A DNA stretch of 64,000 bases, taken from assembly GCA_002701395.1 (NCBI GenBank), contig NZVC01000051.1, forward strand, positions 48,146-112,145. Reading direction: 5' to 3'. Position 1 is the first letter of the stretch, and every line of letters begins with the position of its first letter. The notes below the pieces were generated by a model. The model searched no databases, was not told where the DNA came from, and saw nothing but the letters and a program-made list of their open reading frames with translations. Shown here in pieces: positions 15,211 to 24,287 of this stretch. Source of the stretch: Maritimibacter sp. (GTDB lineage: Bacteria > Pseudomonadota > Alphaproteobacteria > Rhodobacterales > Rhodobacteraceae). The position numbers were made by a program, and so were the translations under genes.

Positions 15211-16779
15211 ATGGCCGAGACCACCGCAGATGTCGCGATCATCGGTTCGGGCATAAACGCCCTTGCCGCAGGCGCCATGCTGGCCCGTTCGGGCAAGCGG
15301 GTCGCCGTGTTCGAACGCGAGGATGTCGCGGGCGGCTGTATGCGCTCTGAAGAACTGTCCGAGGGGGTCACGCACGATCCCCTCGCCACCACCTTCGTTT
15401 TGTGGGTCACCGGCGCCGCGCACGGCGCGCTGGCCGAGGATCTTGCAAAACACGGCGTGGAATTCTGCGCCACCGACACACCCACCGGCGTGCTGCTGCC
15501 CGACGGTCGGGCGATGACATACACCACCGACCGCGCCACCAACGTCGCGGCCTTCGACGCGGACCACGCGGGCGACGGCGCACAGCTGGCCGCCGATCTG
15601 GACGCCTTCGGCGCCGACGCGGGGCTGCTGTTCGGGCTGATGGGCGGCGATCCGTGGTCGAAGTCCACCACCAAGATGCTGGCGGGAGAGGCTTGGCGGC
15701 GCAAACCGCGCGGGCTGGCCGCCACGCTGGGCGGCGCGCTGACGTCGATGCGCGGCTGGCTTGAGACCTCGTTTCAGGGCGAGCTGTCCCGCGCAATCTG
15801 GGCGCCGTGGTGCCTGCACGCGGGACTTGGTCCCGAAGCCGCCTTTTCGGGACAGATGGGACAGGTCATCGGCTTTGCGCTGGAAGCCGCCGCCGCGCCC
15901 GTCGTGAAGGGCGGCGCCGCGAACATGGTGCGCGGGCTGGTCGCGATCATCGAAGAACACGGCGGCACCGTCCGCACCGGCGCCGAGGTGGCAGAGGTGA
16001 TGATCTCTGCCGGGCGCGCCAAGGGTGTGCGGCTGTCCAACGGCGACACCGTGCTTGCGGGCACCGTTCTGGCCAGCACCACGCCGAACGCGTTGTACGG
16101 GACGCTTGCGCCGCAGCCGGACCGCAAGGACGACCTGCGCAAATACCGCTATGGCAAGGGCAACTTTCAGCTGCACTATGTCCTCGACGGCGATGTGACA
16201 TGGAACACGCCGGGGCTGGAGAAGGTGCAGCTTCTGCACCTGACGCCCGGTCTGGACGGCGTGTCCAAAGCCAGGAACGAGGCAGAGCGCGGCATGCTGC
16301 CCGAGGTGCCGACGATCTGCGTCGGCCAGCCCTGCGCCGCCGATCCCACCCGCGCGCCCGAGGGCAAGACGGTTCTGTGGCTGCAAATGCCCGAGGCCCC
16401 GCGCCACGTAAAAGGCGACGCGGCCGGCCGGATCGACGTGCCCGCCGACGGCCAGTGGACCGAAGCCCTGCGCGAGGCCTATGCCGACCGGATCGAAGCG
16501 ATCCTTGCCAGCCACATCGACGGGTTCCGCGACAAGGTGCTGAAACGCCGCGCGATCTCTCCGGCGGATCTGGAAGGCTACAACGCCAACCTCGTCGGCG
16601 GCGACCCGTACGGCGGCGCCTGCACGCTGGACCAGTTCTTCCTGTTCCGCCCGTTCACCGACACCAAACGGCACGACACCGGCATCAAGGGTCTGTACCA
16701 CATCGGTGCCTCGACCCATCCGGGTCCGGGTCTGTCGGGCGGCTCGGGCTTTCTGGTCGCGAAGGAACTGGGCGCATGA
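15211..16779 (+). CDS. phytoene-desaturase-like NAD(P)/FAD-dependent oxidoreductase
   Basis: This 522-aa flavoprotein starts with the dinucleotide-binding loop IIGSGINALAAGAMLARSG, with the acidic residue at FERED, and ends with the GLYHIGASTHPGPGLSGGSG flavin-closing motif typical of the CrtI/phytoene-desaturase-like superfamily. It lies 24 bp after the cyclase and overlaps marR by 4 bp. A paralogue is at 21015-22562 in the same operon, the two flanking marR-iorA-iorB. Carotenoid synthesis is unlikely, since no other crt gene is present. Oxidation of an indole-derived intermediate, or electron exchange with the oxidoreductase, is more plausible but unproven. Confidence 0.82.
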   Translation: MAETTADVAIIGSGINALAAGAMLARSGKRVAVFEREDVAGGCMRSEELSEGVTHDPLATTFVLWVTGAAHGALAEDLAKHGVEFCATDTPTGVLLPDGRAMTYTTDRATNVAAFDADHAGDGAQLAADLDAFGADAGLLFGLMGGDPWSKSTTKMLAGEAWRRKPRGLAATLGGALTSMRGWLETSFQGELSRAIWAPWCLHAGLGPEAAFSGQMGQVIGFALEAAAAPVVKGGAANMVRGLVAIIEEHGGTVRTGAEVAEVMISAGRAKGVRLSNGDTVLAGTVLASTTPNALYGTLAPQPDRKDDLRKYRYGKGNFQLHYVLDGDVTWNTPGLEKVQLLHLTPGLDGVSKARNEAERGMLPEVPTICVGQPCAADPTRAPEGKTVLWLQMPEAPRHVKGDAAGRIDVPADGQWTEALREAYADRIEAILASHIDGFRDKVLKRRAISPADLEGYNANLVGGDPYGGACTLDQFFLFRPFTDTKRHDTGIKGLYHIGASTHPGPGLSGGSGFLVAKELGA

Positions 16780-17261
16780 CCGCCGTCGTTCCCAGCCCCG
16801 CAACCCCGTCGCACCCGGCGGCGATCCACGACGATCTTGAGAATTTCACGCCCTATCTGATGAACCGCATCATGGCGCGGTACAATCGCGGGGTGGAAAG
16901 CGCGCTGAAAGAGGTCGGCGTCAGCGTCGCCCAGATGCGCGCGCTGGCGGTGCTGGCCGAAAGCGGCCCGCGCACCGTGAACGAACTGTCGGTTCTGACC
17001 GTCATCAAGCAATCCACCCTGTCCCGCACGCTGGACACGATGGAGGCCGCCGGTCTGATCCGGCGCGAGGCACAGAATGGCGACAGCCGCTATCGCCGGA
17101 TCGTCATGACCGACGCCGGTAAGGCCACCTACCGCTCTGCCTGGCCCGCGATGCTGGGGATGCGCGACACGATGCTGTCGGCGCTGTCCTCAGAGGAAAA
17201 GGCGACCTTCAACGAGCTGCTGCTGCGGATCTTCTACGACATCCGTCACCACGAATACTGA
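16776..17261 (+). CDS. MarR-family transcriptional regulator
   Basis: This 161-aa winged-helix protein has VSVAQMRALAVLAESGPRTVNELS, the recognition segment KQSTLSRTLDTMEAAGLIRRE and the wing DSRYRRIVMTDAGK. Its ATG overlaps the stop of the preceding FAD oxidoreductase (ATGA at 16776-16779), so it is made with the catabolic operon, a common arrangement for substrate-responsive repressors. Together with the MarR at 6345 it could act on the TTTAG-type operator-like sites scattered over the island. Which regulator binds which site cannot be decided from sequence. Confidence 0.9.
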   Translation: MTAVVPSPATPSHPAAIHDDLENFTPYLMNRIMARYNRGVESALKEVGVSVAQMRALAVLAESGPRTVNELSVLTVIKQSTLSRTLDTMEAAGLIRREAQNGDSRYRRIVMTDAGKATYRSAWPAMLGMRDTMLSALSSEEKATFNELLLRIFYDIRHHEY

Positions 17262-17269
17262 CCTCTCCG

Positions 17270-17286
17270 GCCTGCGTGACGCAGGC
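17270..17286 (+). terminator. short hairpin between marR and iorA
   Basis: GCCTGCGTGACGCAGGC is a perfect 7-bp stem with a 3-nt loop, 8 bp after the marR stop and 27 bp before iorA. There is no T-run, so it is more likely an attenuating or RNA-stabilising hairpin that tunes iorAB relative to marR than a complete terminator. Confidence 0.35.
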
Positions 17287-17312
17287 GGCTATCTACCTCA
17301 GGGAGACAACCC

Positions 17313-19457
17313 ATGGCTGAAAGATCCTTCGCCAAGGAAGTCCAGAAACTCAAGCAAGGTGAAGGCGAAACCTTCACCGGCGAGGGCATCCTCGCCATCA
17401 CCAAGGCACTGCTGGAAAACGGCGTCGGCTATGTCGGCGGTTACCAGGGGTCGCCCATCTCGCACCTGATGGACGTGCTGGCCGACGCGCAGGAAATCCT
17501 GGGCGAGCTGGGCGTGCATTTCGAGGCGTCCGCCTCGGAAGCGACCGCCACCGCGATGCTGGCGGCCTCGGTCCATTATCCGATCCGCGGTGCGGTGACC
17601 TACAAGTCGGTCGTCGGCACCAACGTGGCGTCGGACGCGCTGTCGAACCTTGCCTCGGGCGGGGTCACGGGCGGCGCGCTGATCATCGTGGGCGAGGATT
17701 ACGGCGAAGGCTCGTCGATCATGCAGGAACGCACCTACGCCTTCGCGATGAAAAGCCAGGTCTGGATGCTGGACCCGCGCCCGAACCTGCCGTCGATCGT
17801 CGACGCGGTGGGCAAGGGCTTCGAGATGTCGGAAATCTCGAACACGCCTGTCATGCTTCAGGTCGGCATCCGGTCGTGCCACGTTCACGGTCACTTCACC
17901 GCCTCGGACAACAAACGCCCCGCGATGACGGTGACCGACGCGCTGGAGAACCCCAAGCGCAAACTGGACCGCATCGTGCTGCCCCCGGCCACCTACATCC
18001 ACGAGGCCGAGAAGCTGACAAAGCGCAAGCCCGCGGCCGAGAAGTTCATCGTCGATCAGGGCATCAACGAACGCTTCGGCAACCCCGCCGGCAAGGTGGG
18101 CCTGATCGTGCAGGGCGGCACCTACAACACGGTGATCCGGGCGCTGAACCGTCTGGACCTTGCCGACATCTACGGCGACACCGACATCGACATGCTGGTG
18201 CTGAACTGCGTGTACCCGCTGGTCGACCAGCAGATCCTTGATTTCTGCGACGGCAAGGACGCCGTTCTGATCGTCGAGGAAGGCCACCCCAACTATATCG
18301 AACAGCAGATCGCCCACATGCTGTACAAGCAGGGCAAGGCCGTGAAGCTGGAAGGCAAGGGCATGCTGCCGATGGGCGGCGAATACACCGGGCAGGTGAT
18401 GGTCGACGGCCTTGGCGCCTTCTTCGCCGAACATGCCGCGGACCTGCTGCCGGTGGCGAAGGTCGCCACCAACGAGGAACCCGTCGAAATCCCCGACCTG
18501 TCGCAAACCCTGCCGGCCCGTCCGCCGGGGTTCTGCACCGGCTGCCCGGAACGTCCGATCTTCGCCGCGACCAAGCTGGTCGAGGAAGACCTGGGCGAAC
18601 ACCACATCTCGTCGGACATCGGCTGTCACCTGTTCTCGATCATGCCGCCGTTCGACCTTGGTGCCACCACGATGGGCTATGGCCTTGGCCCGGCCTCGGC
18701 CGCGGCGTTCCATAACGAGAACAAGGGCGGCCGCCGCTCGATCTCGTTCGTGGGCGACGGCGGTTTCTGGCACAACGGCCTGACCTCGTCGGTCGGCAAC
18801 GCGGTGTTCAACAAGTCGGACAACGTGATCGTCATCGTCGACAACTTCTATTCCGCCGCCACCGGCGGGCAGGACATTCTGTCGTCGCGCGCCGAAAACA
18901 AGACGAAGCAGACCCAGAATTCCATCGTCACCGCCGTGAAGGGCATGGGCGTCAAATGGGTCCGCCAGATCGACCGCACCTATGACGTGACCAAGGTGCG
19001 CGACACGCTGAAAGAGGCTCTGACCACCGAGGAAGAAGGCCCCAAGGTCATCGTCGCCTCGTCCGAGTGCATGCTGAACAAGCAGCGCCGGGTGAAGCCC
19101 GAGATGGCGAAGGCCGCGAAAGACGGCAAGCGCGTGGTGCGCCCGCGCTTCGGCGTGGACGAAGACGTGTGCACCGGCGACCACGCCTGTATGCGGCTGT
19201 CGGGCTGCCCGTCGCTGTCGGTGAAGGACACCGGCGATCCGCTGCGCGACGATCCGGTCGCCGCCATCGACCAGACCTGCGTCGGCTGCGGCAACTGCGG
19301 CGAGGTGGCGGATGCCGCCGTGCTGTGCCCGTCGTTCTATCAGGCGGAAATCGTCTCTAACCCGTCCGAGTCGGAAAAGCGCCGTGCTTCGCGGTCGCGC
19401 CGGATCATCTCGTGGCTGCAAACCCGCCGCGACGCCAAGCGCATCGCCTTCGCCTGA
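17313..19457 (+). CDS. iorA: indolepyruvate ferredoxin oxidoreductase alpha-type subunit (2-oxoacid:acceptor oxidoreductase)
   Basis: This 714-aa protein has the IorA layout: N-terminal pyrimidine-binding domain (EGILAITKALLENGVGYVGGYQGSP), central domain, CTGCPERP, the thiamine-diphosphate motif GDGGFWHNGLTSSVGN with DNFYSAATGGQ, and a C-terminal ferredoxin region with CTGDHACMRLSGC and CVGCGNCGEVADAAVLCP. The first ferredoxin motif has Asp where a CxxC cysteine is expected. With IorB it would oxidatively decarboxylate an aryl 2-oxo acid to its CoA ester, passing electrons to ferredoxin. Position directly after the isatin-hydrolase-type cyclase suggests isatinate (2-aminophenylglyoxylate) or indolepyruvate as substrate. 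Confidence 0.88.
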   Translation: MAERSFAKEVQKLKQGEGETFTGEGILAITKALLENGVGYVGGYQGSPISHLMDVLADAQEILGELGVHFEASASEATATAMLAASVHYPIRGAVTYKSVVGTNVASDALSNLASGGVTGGALIIVGEDYGEGSSIMQERTYAFAMKSQVWMLDPRPNLPSIVDAVGKGFEMSEISNTPVMLQVGIRSCHVHGHFTASDNKRPAMTVTDALENPKRKLDRIVLPPATYIHEAEKLTKRKPAAEKFIVDQGINERFGNPAGKVGLIVQGGTYNTVIRALNRLDLADIYGDTDIDMLVLNCVYPLVDQQILDFCDGKDAVLIVEEGHPNYIEQQIAHMLYKQGKAVKLEGKGMLPMGGEYTGQVMVDGLGAFFAEHAADLLPVAKVATNEEPVEIPDLSQTLPARPPGFCTGCPERPIFAATKLVEEDLGEHHISSDIGCHLFSIMPPFDLGATTMGYGLGPASAAAFHNENKGGRRSISFVGDGGFWHNGLTSSVGNAVFNKSDNVIVIVDNFYSAATGGQDILSSRAENKTKQTQNSIVTAVKGMGVKWVRQIDRTYDVTKVRDTLKEALTTEEEGPKVIVASSECMLNKQRRVKPEMAKAAKDGKRVVRPRFGVDEDVCTGDHACMRLSGCPSLSVKDTGDPLRDDPVAAIDQTCVGCGNCGEVADAAVLCPSFYQAEIVSNPSESEKRRASRSRRIISWLQTRRDAKRIAFA

Positions 19458-19467
19458 GGTCAGACCC

Positions 19468-21018
19468 ATGAACATGCATTCCAAACCGATCGTCGCACGC
19501 CGGTCTCCGGGCCCCGATGGGGAAAAGATCATCACGCTGGCGGCGCTGGCCGTCGGCGGTCAGGGCGGCGGCGTTCTGACCAACTGGATCGTCGCCGTGG
19601 CCGAGGCCAACGGCTATCGCGCGCAATCCACGTCCGTCGCGGGCGTCGCCCAGCGGACCGGCGCCACGATCTATTACGTCGAGATGTGCCGCGACACCGG
19701 CCGGATGCCGGTGTTCGCCCTGTCGCCCGCCATCGGTGACGTCGACATCATGATCGCGTCCGAACTGATGGAGGGCGGGCGCGCCATCATGCGCGGCTTC
19801 GTCACGCCGGGCCGGACCACGATGATCGCCTCGACCCACCGCATTCCCGCGGTGTCGGAAAAGGTCGCCCCCGGCGACGGCCGCGCCAACGGCCCCGAGG
19901 TGATCGAGGCAATGGGCATCGCCGCCGACCACGTCGTTGCCTTCGACATGGAAACCATCGCGAAGAAGGCCGGCTCGGTCATCTCGTCCTCGCTGCTGGG
20001 CGGGCTGGCGGGATCGGGCGCTCTGCCCTTCCCGAAGGAAAGCTACGAAGAGGTCATCCGCGCCTCTGGCCGCGGTGTCGAGGCATCGCTGCGCGCGTTC
20101 AACGCCGCCTATGACGTGGCGCAGGGCAAGACCGAGGCGCCGGTGCTGGAAGAAGCCCCCAAGGCCCCGGTCCCGGTGCTGCACGTTCCCGAGAAGCTGA
20201 AAAAGAAATGGGCCGCGCTGGAAGCCCGGCTGACCGCTTTGCCGACCGAAGTGCAAGAAATGGCGGGCCTGGGCCTGAAGAAGGTCGTCGACTATCAGGA
20301 CGTCGCCTATGGCGCGCAATACCTCGACATGGTCGACAAGGCCGTCGCGCTGGACGAAGCGCCCTACAATCTCAGCATCAACGCCGCCAAGTACTGCGCC
20401 CGCGCGCTGTGCTATGACGACATCCCGCGCGTCGCCGACATCAAGACCCGCGCCACCCGCTATGAACGCGTAAAGGGCGAGGTCGTGGTGAAGGACGATC
20501 AGGTGCTGATGCTGACCGAGTATTTCCACCCCCGGTTCGAGGAATTCGCCACCACCCTGCCCCGTGGCCTTGGCCGCTGGGTGCAAAAGCGCAAGGGCTT
20601 CGAAGCGTGGTACGAAAAGCGGTTCGACAAGGGCCGCCGCATCCGCACCGACAGCGTGCCGGGCTTCCTGTCGCTGTGGGTTATGTCCTCGCTGCGGCCG
20701 ATCCGCCGCCGTCTGCTGCGCCACGAATCCGAGATGGCGCATGTGGACGCATGGTTCGCCACGGCGCTTGAGGTCGCGAAGACAGACCGCAAGCTGGCCG
20801 CCGAAGTGTTGGCCAACTATCGCCTGATCAAGGGGTATTCCGACACCCACGCCCGTGGCCTGTCGAAGTTCGCCAAGGTGATGGGCGCGCTGGACATGCT
20901 GAAGGGCCGCGACGATGCCGCCGACTGGATGCGCCGCCTGCGCACAGCCGCGCTGGACGACGTGAAGGGCGAGAAACTGGACGGCGCGCTGGACACCGTG
21001 CGCAGCTTCGCGGCATGA
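19468..21018 (+). CDS. iorB: indolepyruvate oxidoreductase beta/gamma-type subunit with C-terminal DUF6537-like extension
   Basis: This 516-aa partner begins 10 bp after iorA. Residues about 20-205 are the gamma domain of 2-oxoacid:ferredoxin oxidoreductases (LAVGGQGGGVLTNWI, QSTSVAGVAQRTGATIYY, SSLLGGLAGSGALPF). The remaining roughly 300 residues are a helical extension found in the large IorB proteins of proteobacteria. It completes the CoA-dependent oxidative decarboxylase with IorA. The ATG at 19468 is used; the longer frame from 19312 overlaps iorA and is unlikely. The stop overlaps the second FAD oxidoreductase (ATGA), which implies joint production. Confidence 0.87.
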   Translation: MNMHSKPIVARRSPGPDGEKIITLAALAVGGQGGGVLTNWIVAVAEANGYRAQSTSVAGVAQRTGATIYYVEMCRDTGRMPVFALSPAIGDVDIMIASELMEGGRAIMRGFVTPGRTTMIASTHRIPAVSEKVAPGDGRANGPEVIEAMGIAADHVVAFDMETIAKKAGSVISSSLLGGLAGSGALPFPKESYEEVIRASGRGVEASLRAFNAAYDVAQGKTEAPVLEEAPKAPVPVLHVPEKLKKKWAALEARLTALPTEVQEMAGLGLKKVVDYQDVAYGAQYLDMVDKAVALDEAPYNLSINAAKYCARALCYDDIPRVADIKTRATRYERVKGEVVVKDDQVLMLTEYFHPRFEEFATTLPRGLGRWVQKRKGFEAWYEKRFDKGRRIRTDSVPGFLSLWVMSSLRPIRRRLLRHESEMAHVDAWFATALEVAKTDRKLAAEVLANYRLIKGYSDTHARGLSKFAKVMGALDMLKGRDDAADWMRRLRTAALDDVKGEKLDGALDTVRSFAA

Positions 21019-22562
21019 GCGGTCCGGTCCTGATCATCGGCGCCGGGATCAACGGCCTTGTCGCCGCCGCCGATCTTGCCACGCGCGGCTTCAAGGTCCG
21101 GGTGCTGGAACAGGGCCCGACCCCCGGCGGCGCGGTCCGGACCGAGGAACTGACCCTGCCCGGTTTCCGCCACGACGTCGCGGCGATGAACCTGTCGATG
21201 TTCGCCGGGTCGGCCTTCATGGCGAAGCACGGCAAGGAAATGGCCTCGCACGGGATGGAGTTTGTCCCGATCCCCCGCCCCTTTGCGCAGGCGATGGAGC
21301 CGGGCGATTATCTTGGTGTCTCGACCGACGTGGACGAGACGCTGTCGACCTTCGCGTCCGACGCCGACAAGCAGGCGTGGCGCGATCTGATGGCCGACTT
21401 CCCGGAACGCGCCGGTATCGTCGGCGGCCTGCTGGGCACACCGATGCGGCGTGGCCCGCTGGCGAAATTCCTGTGGAAGACGTGGCGCGCGCAGGGCACC
21501 GCCAAATCGCTGGACGTGGCGCGGTTCCTGATGACCTCGCCCCGGACGTGGCTGGAAGAAACCTTCGAGGACCCGCGCCTGCGCACCGCGCTGTCGACAT
21601 GGGGTCTGCACCTCGACTTCGCGCCCGACATCGCGGGCGGCGCGATCTTCCCGTATCTCGAGGCGATGGCCGGTCAGGCGATGGGCATGGTCATCGGCAA
21701 GGGCGGCGCCGACGTTGCGACGCGCGCGCTGGTGAAGATGATCGAGGCGCGCGGCGGCGCGGTCGAGTGCGACAGCGAAGTCACCGAGATCCTGCACGAC
21801 AAGGGGTCCGTGATCGGCGTTGTCGCGAACGGCACCCGCATCTCTGGCTCTGCCGTGCTGGCGGGGCTGGCGCCGAAGCACCTGATGCGGCTGATCGGCG
21901 GCAGCTCGGGCGACACGCGGTTCGACCGTGGCATGTCCAAGTTCCAGCACGCGCCCGGCACCATGATGCTGCACCTTGCGCTGGATCGTCCGGTGCCGTG
22001 GAAAGCCGAGAAGCTGGGCGACTTCGCCTATGTCCACGTCGGCCGGTCCATCGACACCGCCGCCCGCACCTATGCGCAGGCAAAGGCCGGCCTTCTGCCC
22101 GACACGCCGCTACTGGTGGTGGGACAGCCGACGCTGTTCGACCCGTCCCGCGCGCCCGACGGCAAGCACGTCCTGTGGGTGCAGGCCCGCGTCGTGCCCG
22201 CCGAGATCACCGGCGACGCCAAGGGCGAGATCACCGCAACCGACTGGGACACCGCCAAGGCCCCGATGACCGAACGTGTTCTGGACCTGATCGAGGAACA
22301 GGCGCCGGGCTTCCGCCAGACGATCCTTGGCCAGACCGCCGTGTCGCCGCTGGATCTGGAAGCCGGGAACCCGAACCTTGTCGGCGGCGACCAGATCTGC
22401 GGCTCGCACCACCTGACGCAGAACTTCCTGTTCCGCCCGGTGCGGGGCTTCGCGGACGGTCGCACGCCGATCGACGGGCTGCACATGATCGGCGCCGCCT
22501 GCTGGCCCGGCGCGGGGACAGGGGCAGGCTCTGGGTTCTTCACGGCTCAAGCGATGAAATAA
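21015..22562 (+). CDS. second phytoene-desaturase-like NAD(P)/FAD-dependent oxidoreductase
   Basis: This 515-aa flavoprotein has IIGAGINGLVAAADLATRG at the N-terminus and GLHMIGAACWPGAGTGAGSG at the C-terminus, the same family and domain order as 15211-16779 but clearly diverged (different central regions). It is the last gene of the cyclase operon and is coupled to iorB by a 4-bp overlap. Because each paralogue brackets the marR-iorAB block, they may catalyse two successive oxidations or form a heteromer. No membrane anchor is evident. The substrate is unknown. Confidence 0.82.
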   Translation: MSGPVLIIGAGINGLVAAADLATRGFKVRVLEQGPTPGGAVRTEELTLPGFRHDVAAMNLSMFAGSAFMAKHGKEMASHGMEFVPIPRPFAQAMEPGDYLGVSTDVDETLSTFASDADKQAWRDLMADFPERAGIVGGLLGTPMRRGPLAKFLWKTWRAQGTAKSLDVARFLMTSPRTWLEETFEDPRLRTALSTWGLHLDFAPDIAGGAIFPYLEAMAGQAMGMVIGKGGADVATRALVKMIEARGGAVECDSEVTEILHDKGSVIGVVANGTRISGSAVLAGLAPKHLMRLIGGSSGDTRFDRGMSKFQHAPGTMMLHLALDRPVPWKAEKLGDFAYVHVGRSIDTAARTYAQAKAGLLPDTPLLVVGQPTLFDPSRAPDGKHVLWVQARVVPAEITGDAKGEITATDWDTAKAPMTERVLDLIEEQAPGFRQTILGQTAVSPLDLEAGNPNLVGGDQICGSHHLTQNFLFRPVRGFADGRTPIDGLHMIGAACWPGAGTGAGSGFFTAQAMK

Positions 22563-22690
22563 CGATCGAACGCAGAAAATTGGACATGAACGCCAAATTT
22601 TGCTTCTAACTTAAAATATCTCGGGCTTAACTGCCCACCAGAAACGCCCCCGGCCGAACCGGGGCTATCAACCCAACGGGAGTAAGATAA

Positions 22691-24229
22691 ATGACTGCCA
22701 AAACAACCCTATCGCGGCGCGGATTCCTCGGCGCCTCGGCGGCGGCCACCGGCCTTGCCTTCGCCGGCCTGCCGGTGCTGGCGCAGGACGCGACCAGCCT
22801 GACCATCGCGTACAACCTGCCGGTCCACAGCTGGGATCCGACCACCGGCCCCGCCGCCGTGAACCCGGCGCTGCAGGCCGTGTACCTTGCCGTGTTCGAC
22901 CGCTACATCGCGCAGAACCCCGACCTGTCCTTCGACGCCGGTCTGCTGACCGACTGGGGCTTCAGCGACGACAAATCGCAGGTCACCATGACCGTCCGCG
23001 AAGGCGTCAAGTGGCACAACGGCGCCGACCTGACCCCCGAAGACATCGTCTGGTCGCTGACACGCGCGGGCAACCCGGACACCGGCAACCCGATGCAGTT
23101 CGTCTGGGGCAAACTTGGCAACTACGTGGTGGACGGCAACACGATCACCGCCGACGTGCTGGAATTCGAACCGGCGTTGTTCAAGTGGATGGCTTTCCTG
23201 ACCGCCTTCGTCCTGCCCAAGGATTATTACGAGGAAGTCGGCGCCGAGGGCTTCGAAGCCGCCCCCGTGGGCACCGGCCCCTACACCGTCGACGCGTTCG
23301 AGCCGGGCGCCTATGTCCGCCTGAAGGCGTTCCCCGACTATTGGGGCGAAACCCCTGCGTTCGAGACTGTCACGATCAAGTTCGTCACCGACGCCGCCAG
23401 CCGCGTGGCCGAGGTTGAATCCGGCAACTCGGACGTCACCGTGAACATGCCCTACGAGGAATACGACCGCCTCATCGCGCAGGACGGCCTGTCGGGCGAA
23501 GCGATCCCGATCACCGACATCGGCATGATCTTCCTGAACGACATCGACGTGATGACCGACAAGAACGTGCGTCTTGCCGCCCATTACGCGATCGACAAGC
23601 AGCTGATCATCGACCGCCTGCTGCAGGGCTACGGCGTGCCGCTGTCCACGCTCGAAGCTCCGGGCTATGCCGCCTACGACGAAAGCATCGTCGTGGACTA
23701 CGACCCGGACAAGGCCGTCGAACTGCTGGCCGCCTCGGGCTATTCGACCGAGAACCCGGTCCGCTTCACCATCCAGACCACGCGCGGCTTCAAGCCGAAG
23801 GATTACGAGATGATCCAGGCCATCGTCGGCCTGTGGCGCCGGGTGGGCATCGAGGCCGAGATTGAGGTCTACGAGATCGCCAAGCACTATGAACTGCGCG
23901 CGACCGACACGCTGGCCCCGGCCGCGTTCTACAACTGGGGCAACTCCATCGGCGACCCGTCGACCTCGACCGGGTTCTCGATGTTCGGCCCGTCGCCCCA
24001 CGCCGTGTGGGACACGCAAGACCTGATCGACATGATCGGCCCGCTCTTCGTCGAGGCCGACGAGGAAGCCCGTATTCAGGGGTACAAGGACGTGTCGCGG
24101 TACATCGCCGAGGAAGGCTATGTCATCCCGCTGCTGCAGTACGTGATGCCCATCGTGTACCGGTCCGACCTTGCGGTCACGCCCTACACGTCGGGCGACC
24201 TGCTGCCGCAGGCGATCACCCCGGCCTGA
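22691..24229 (+). CDS. ABC transporter substrate-binding protein, family 5 (peptide/opine type)
   Basis: This 512-aa protein starts with a twin-arginine-type signal (SRRGFLGASAAATGLAFAG, then AxA-like LPVLAQ), and continues with the SBP_bac_5 fold (PVHSWDPTTGP, VREGVKWHNGADLTPEDIVWSL, DYWGETPAF). Such proteins bind peptides, opines, glycosides or other amphiphilic solutes in the periplasm. It begins a five-gene import operon placed 128 bp after the cyclase operon. An AT-rich stretch at 22602-22620 (CTTCTAACTTAAAATATCT) weakly resembles the island's operator-like sites, suggesting that the transporter imports the catabolic substrate, possibly an indole conjugate. Confidence 0.9.
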   Translation: MTAKTTLSRRGFLGASAAATGLAFAGLPVLAQDATSLTIAYNLPVHSWDPTTGPAAVNPALQAVYLAVFDRYIAQNPDLSFDAGLLTDWGFSDDKSQVTMTVREGVKWHNGADLTPEDIVWSLTRAGNPDTGNPMQFVWGKLGNYVVDGNTITADVLEFEPALFKWMAFLTAFVLPKDYYEEVGAEGFEAAPVGTGPYTVDAFEPGAYVRLKAFPDYWGETPAFETVTIKFVTDAASRVAEVESGNSDVTVNMPYEEYDRLIAQDGLSGEAIPITDIGMIFLNDIDVMTDKNVRLAAHYAIDKQLIIDRLLQGYGVPLSTLEAPGYAAYDESIVVDYDPDKAVELLAASGYSTENPVRFTIQTTRGFKPKDYEMIQAIVGLWRRVGIEAEIEVYEIAKHYELRATDTLAPAAFYNWGNSIGDPSTSTGFSMFGPSPHAVWDTQDLIDMIGPLFVEADEEARIQGYKDVSRYIAEEGYVIPLLQYVMPIVYRSDLAVTPYTSGDLLPQAITPA

Positions 24230-24287
24230 TCCAAATCAGGCGCGCGGGCTGCAATCGCCGGCCCGCGCACCAATTCCCGAGGCTTAC

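Noticed and set aside
15211..22562. Carotenoid biosynthesis cluster suggested by two CrtI-like proteins
   Set aside because: No phytoene synthase, cyclase or other crt gene is present; neighbours belong to aromatic 2-oxo acid metabolism.
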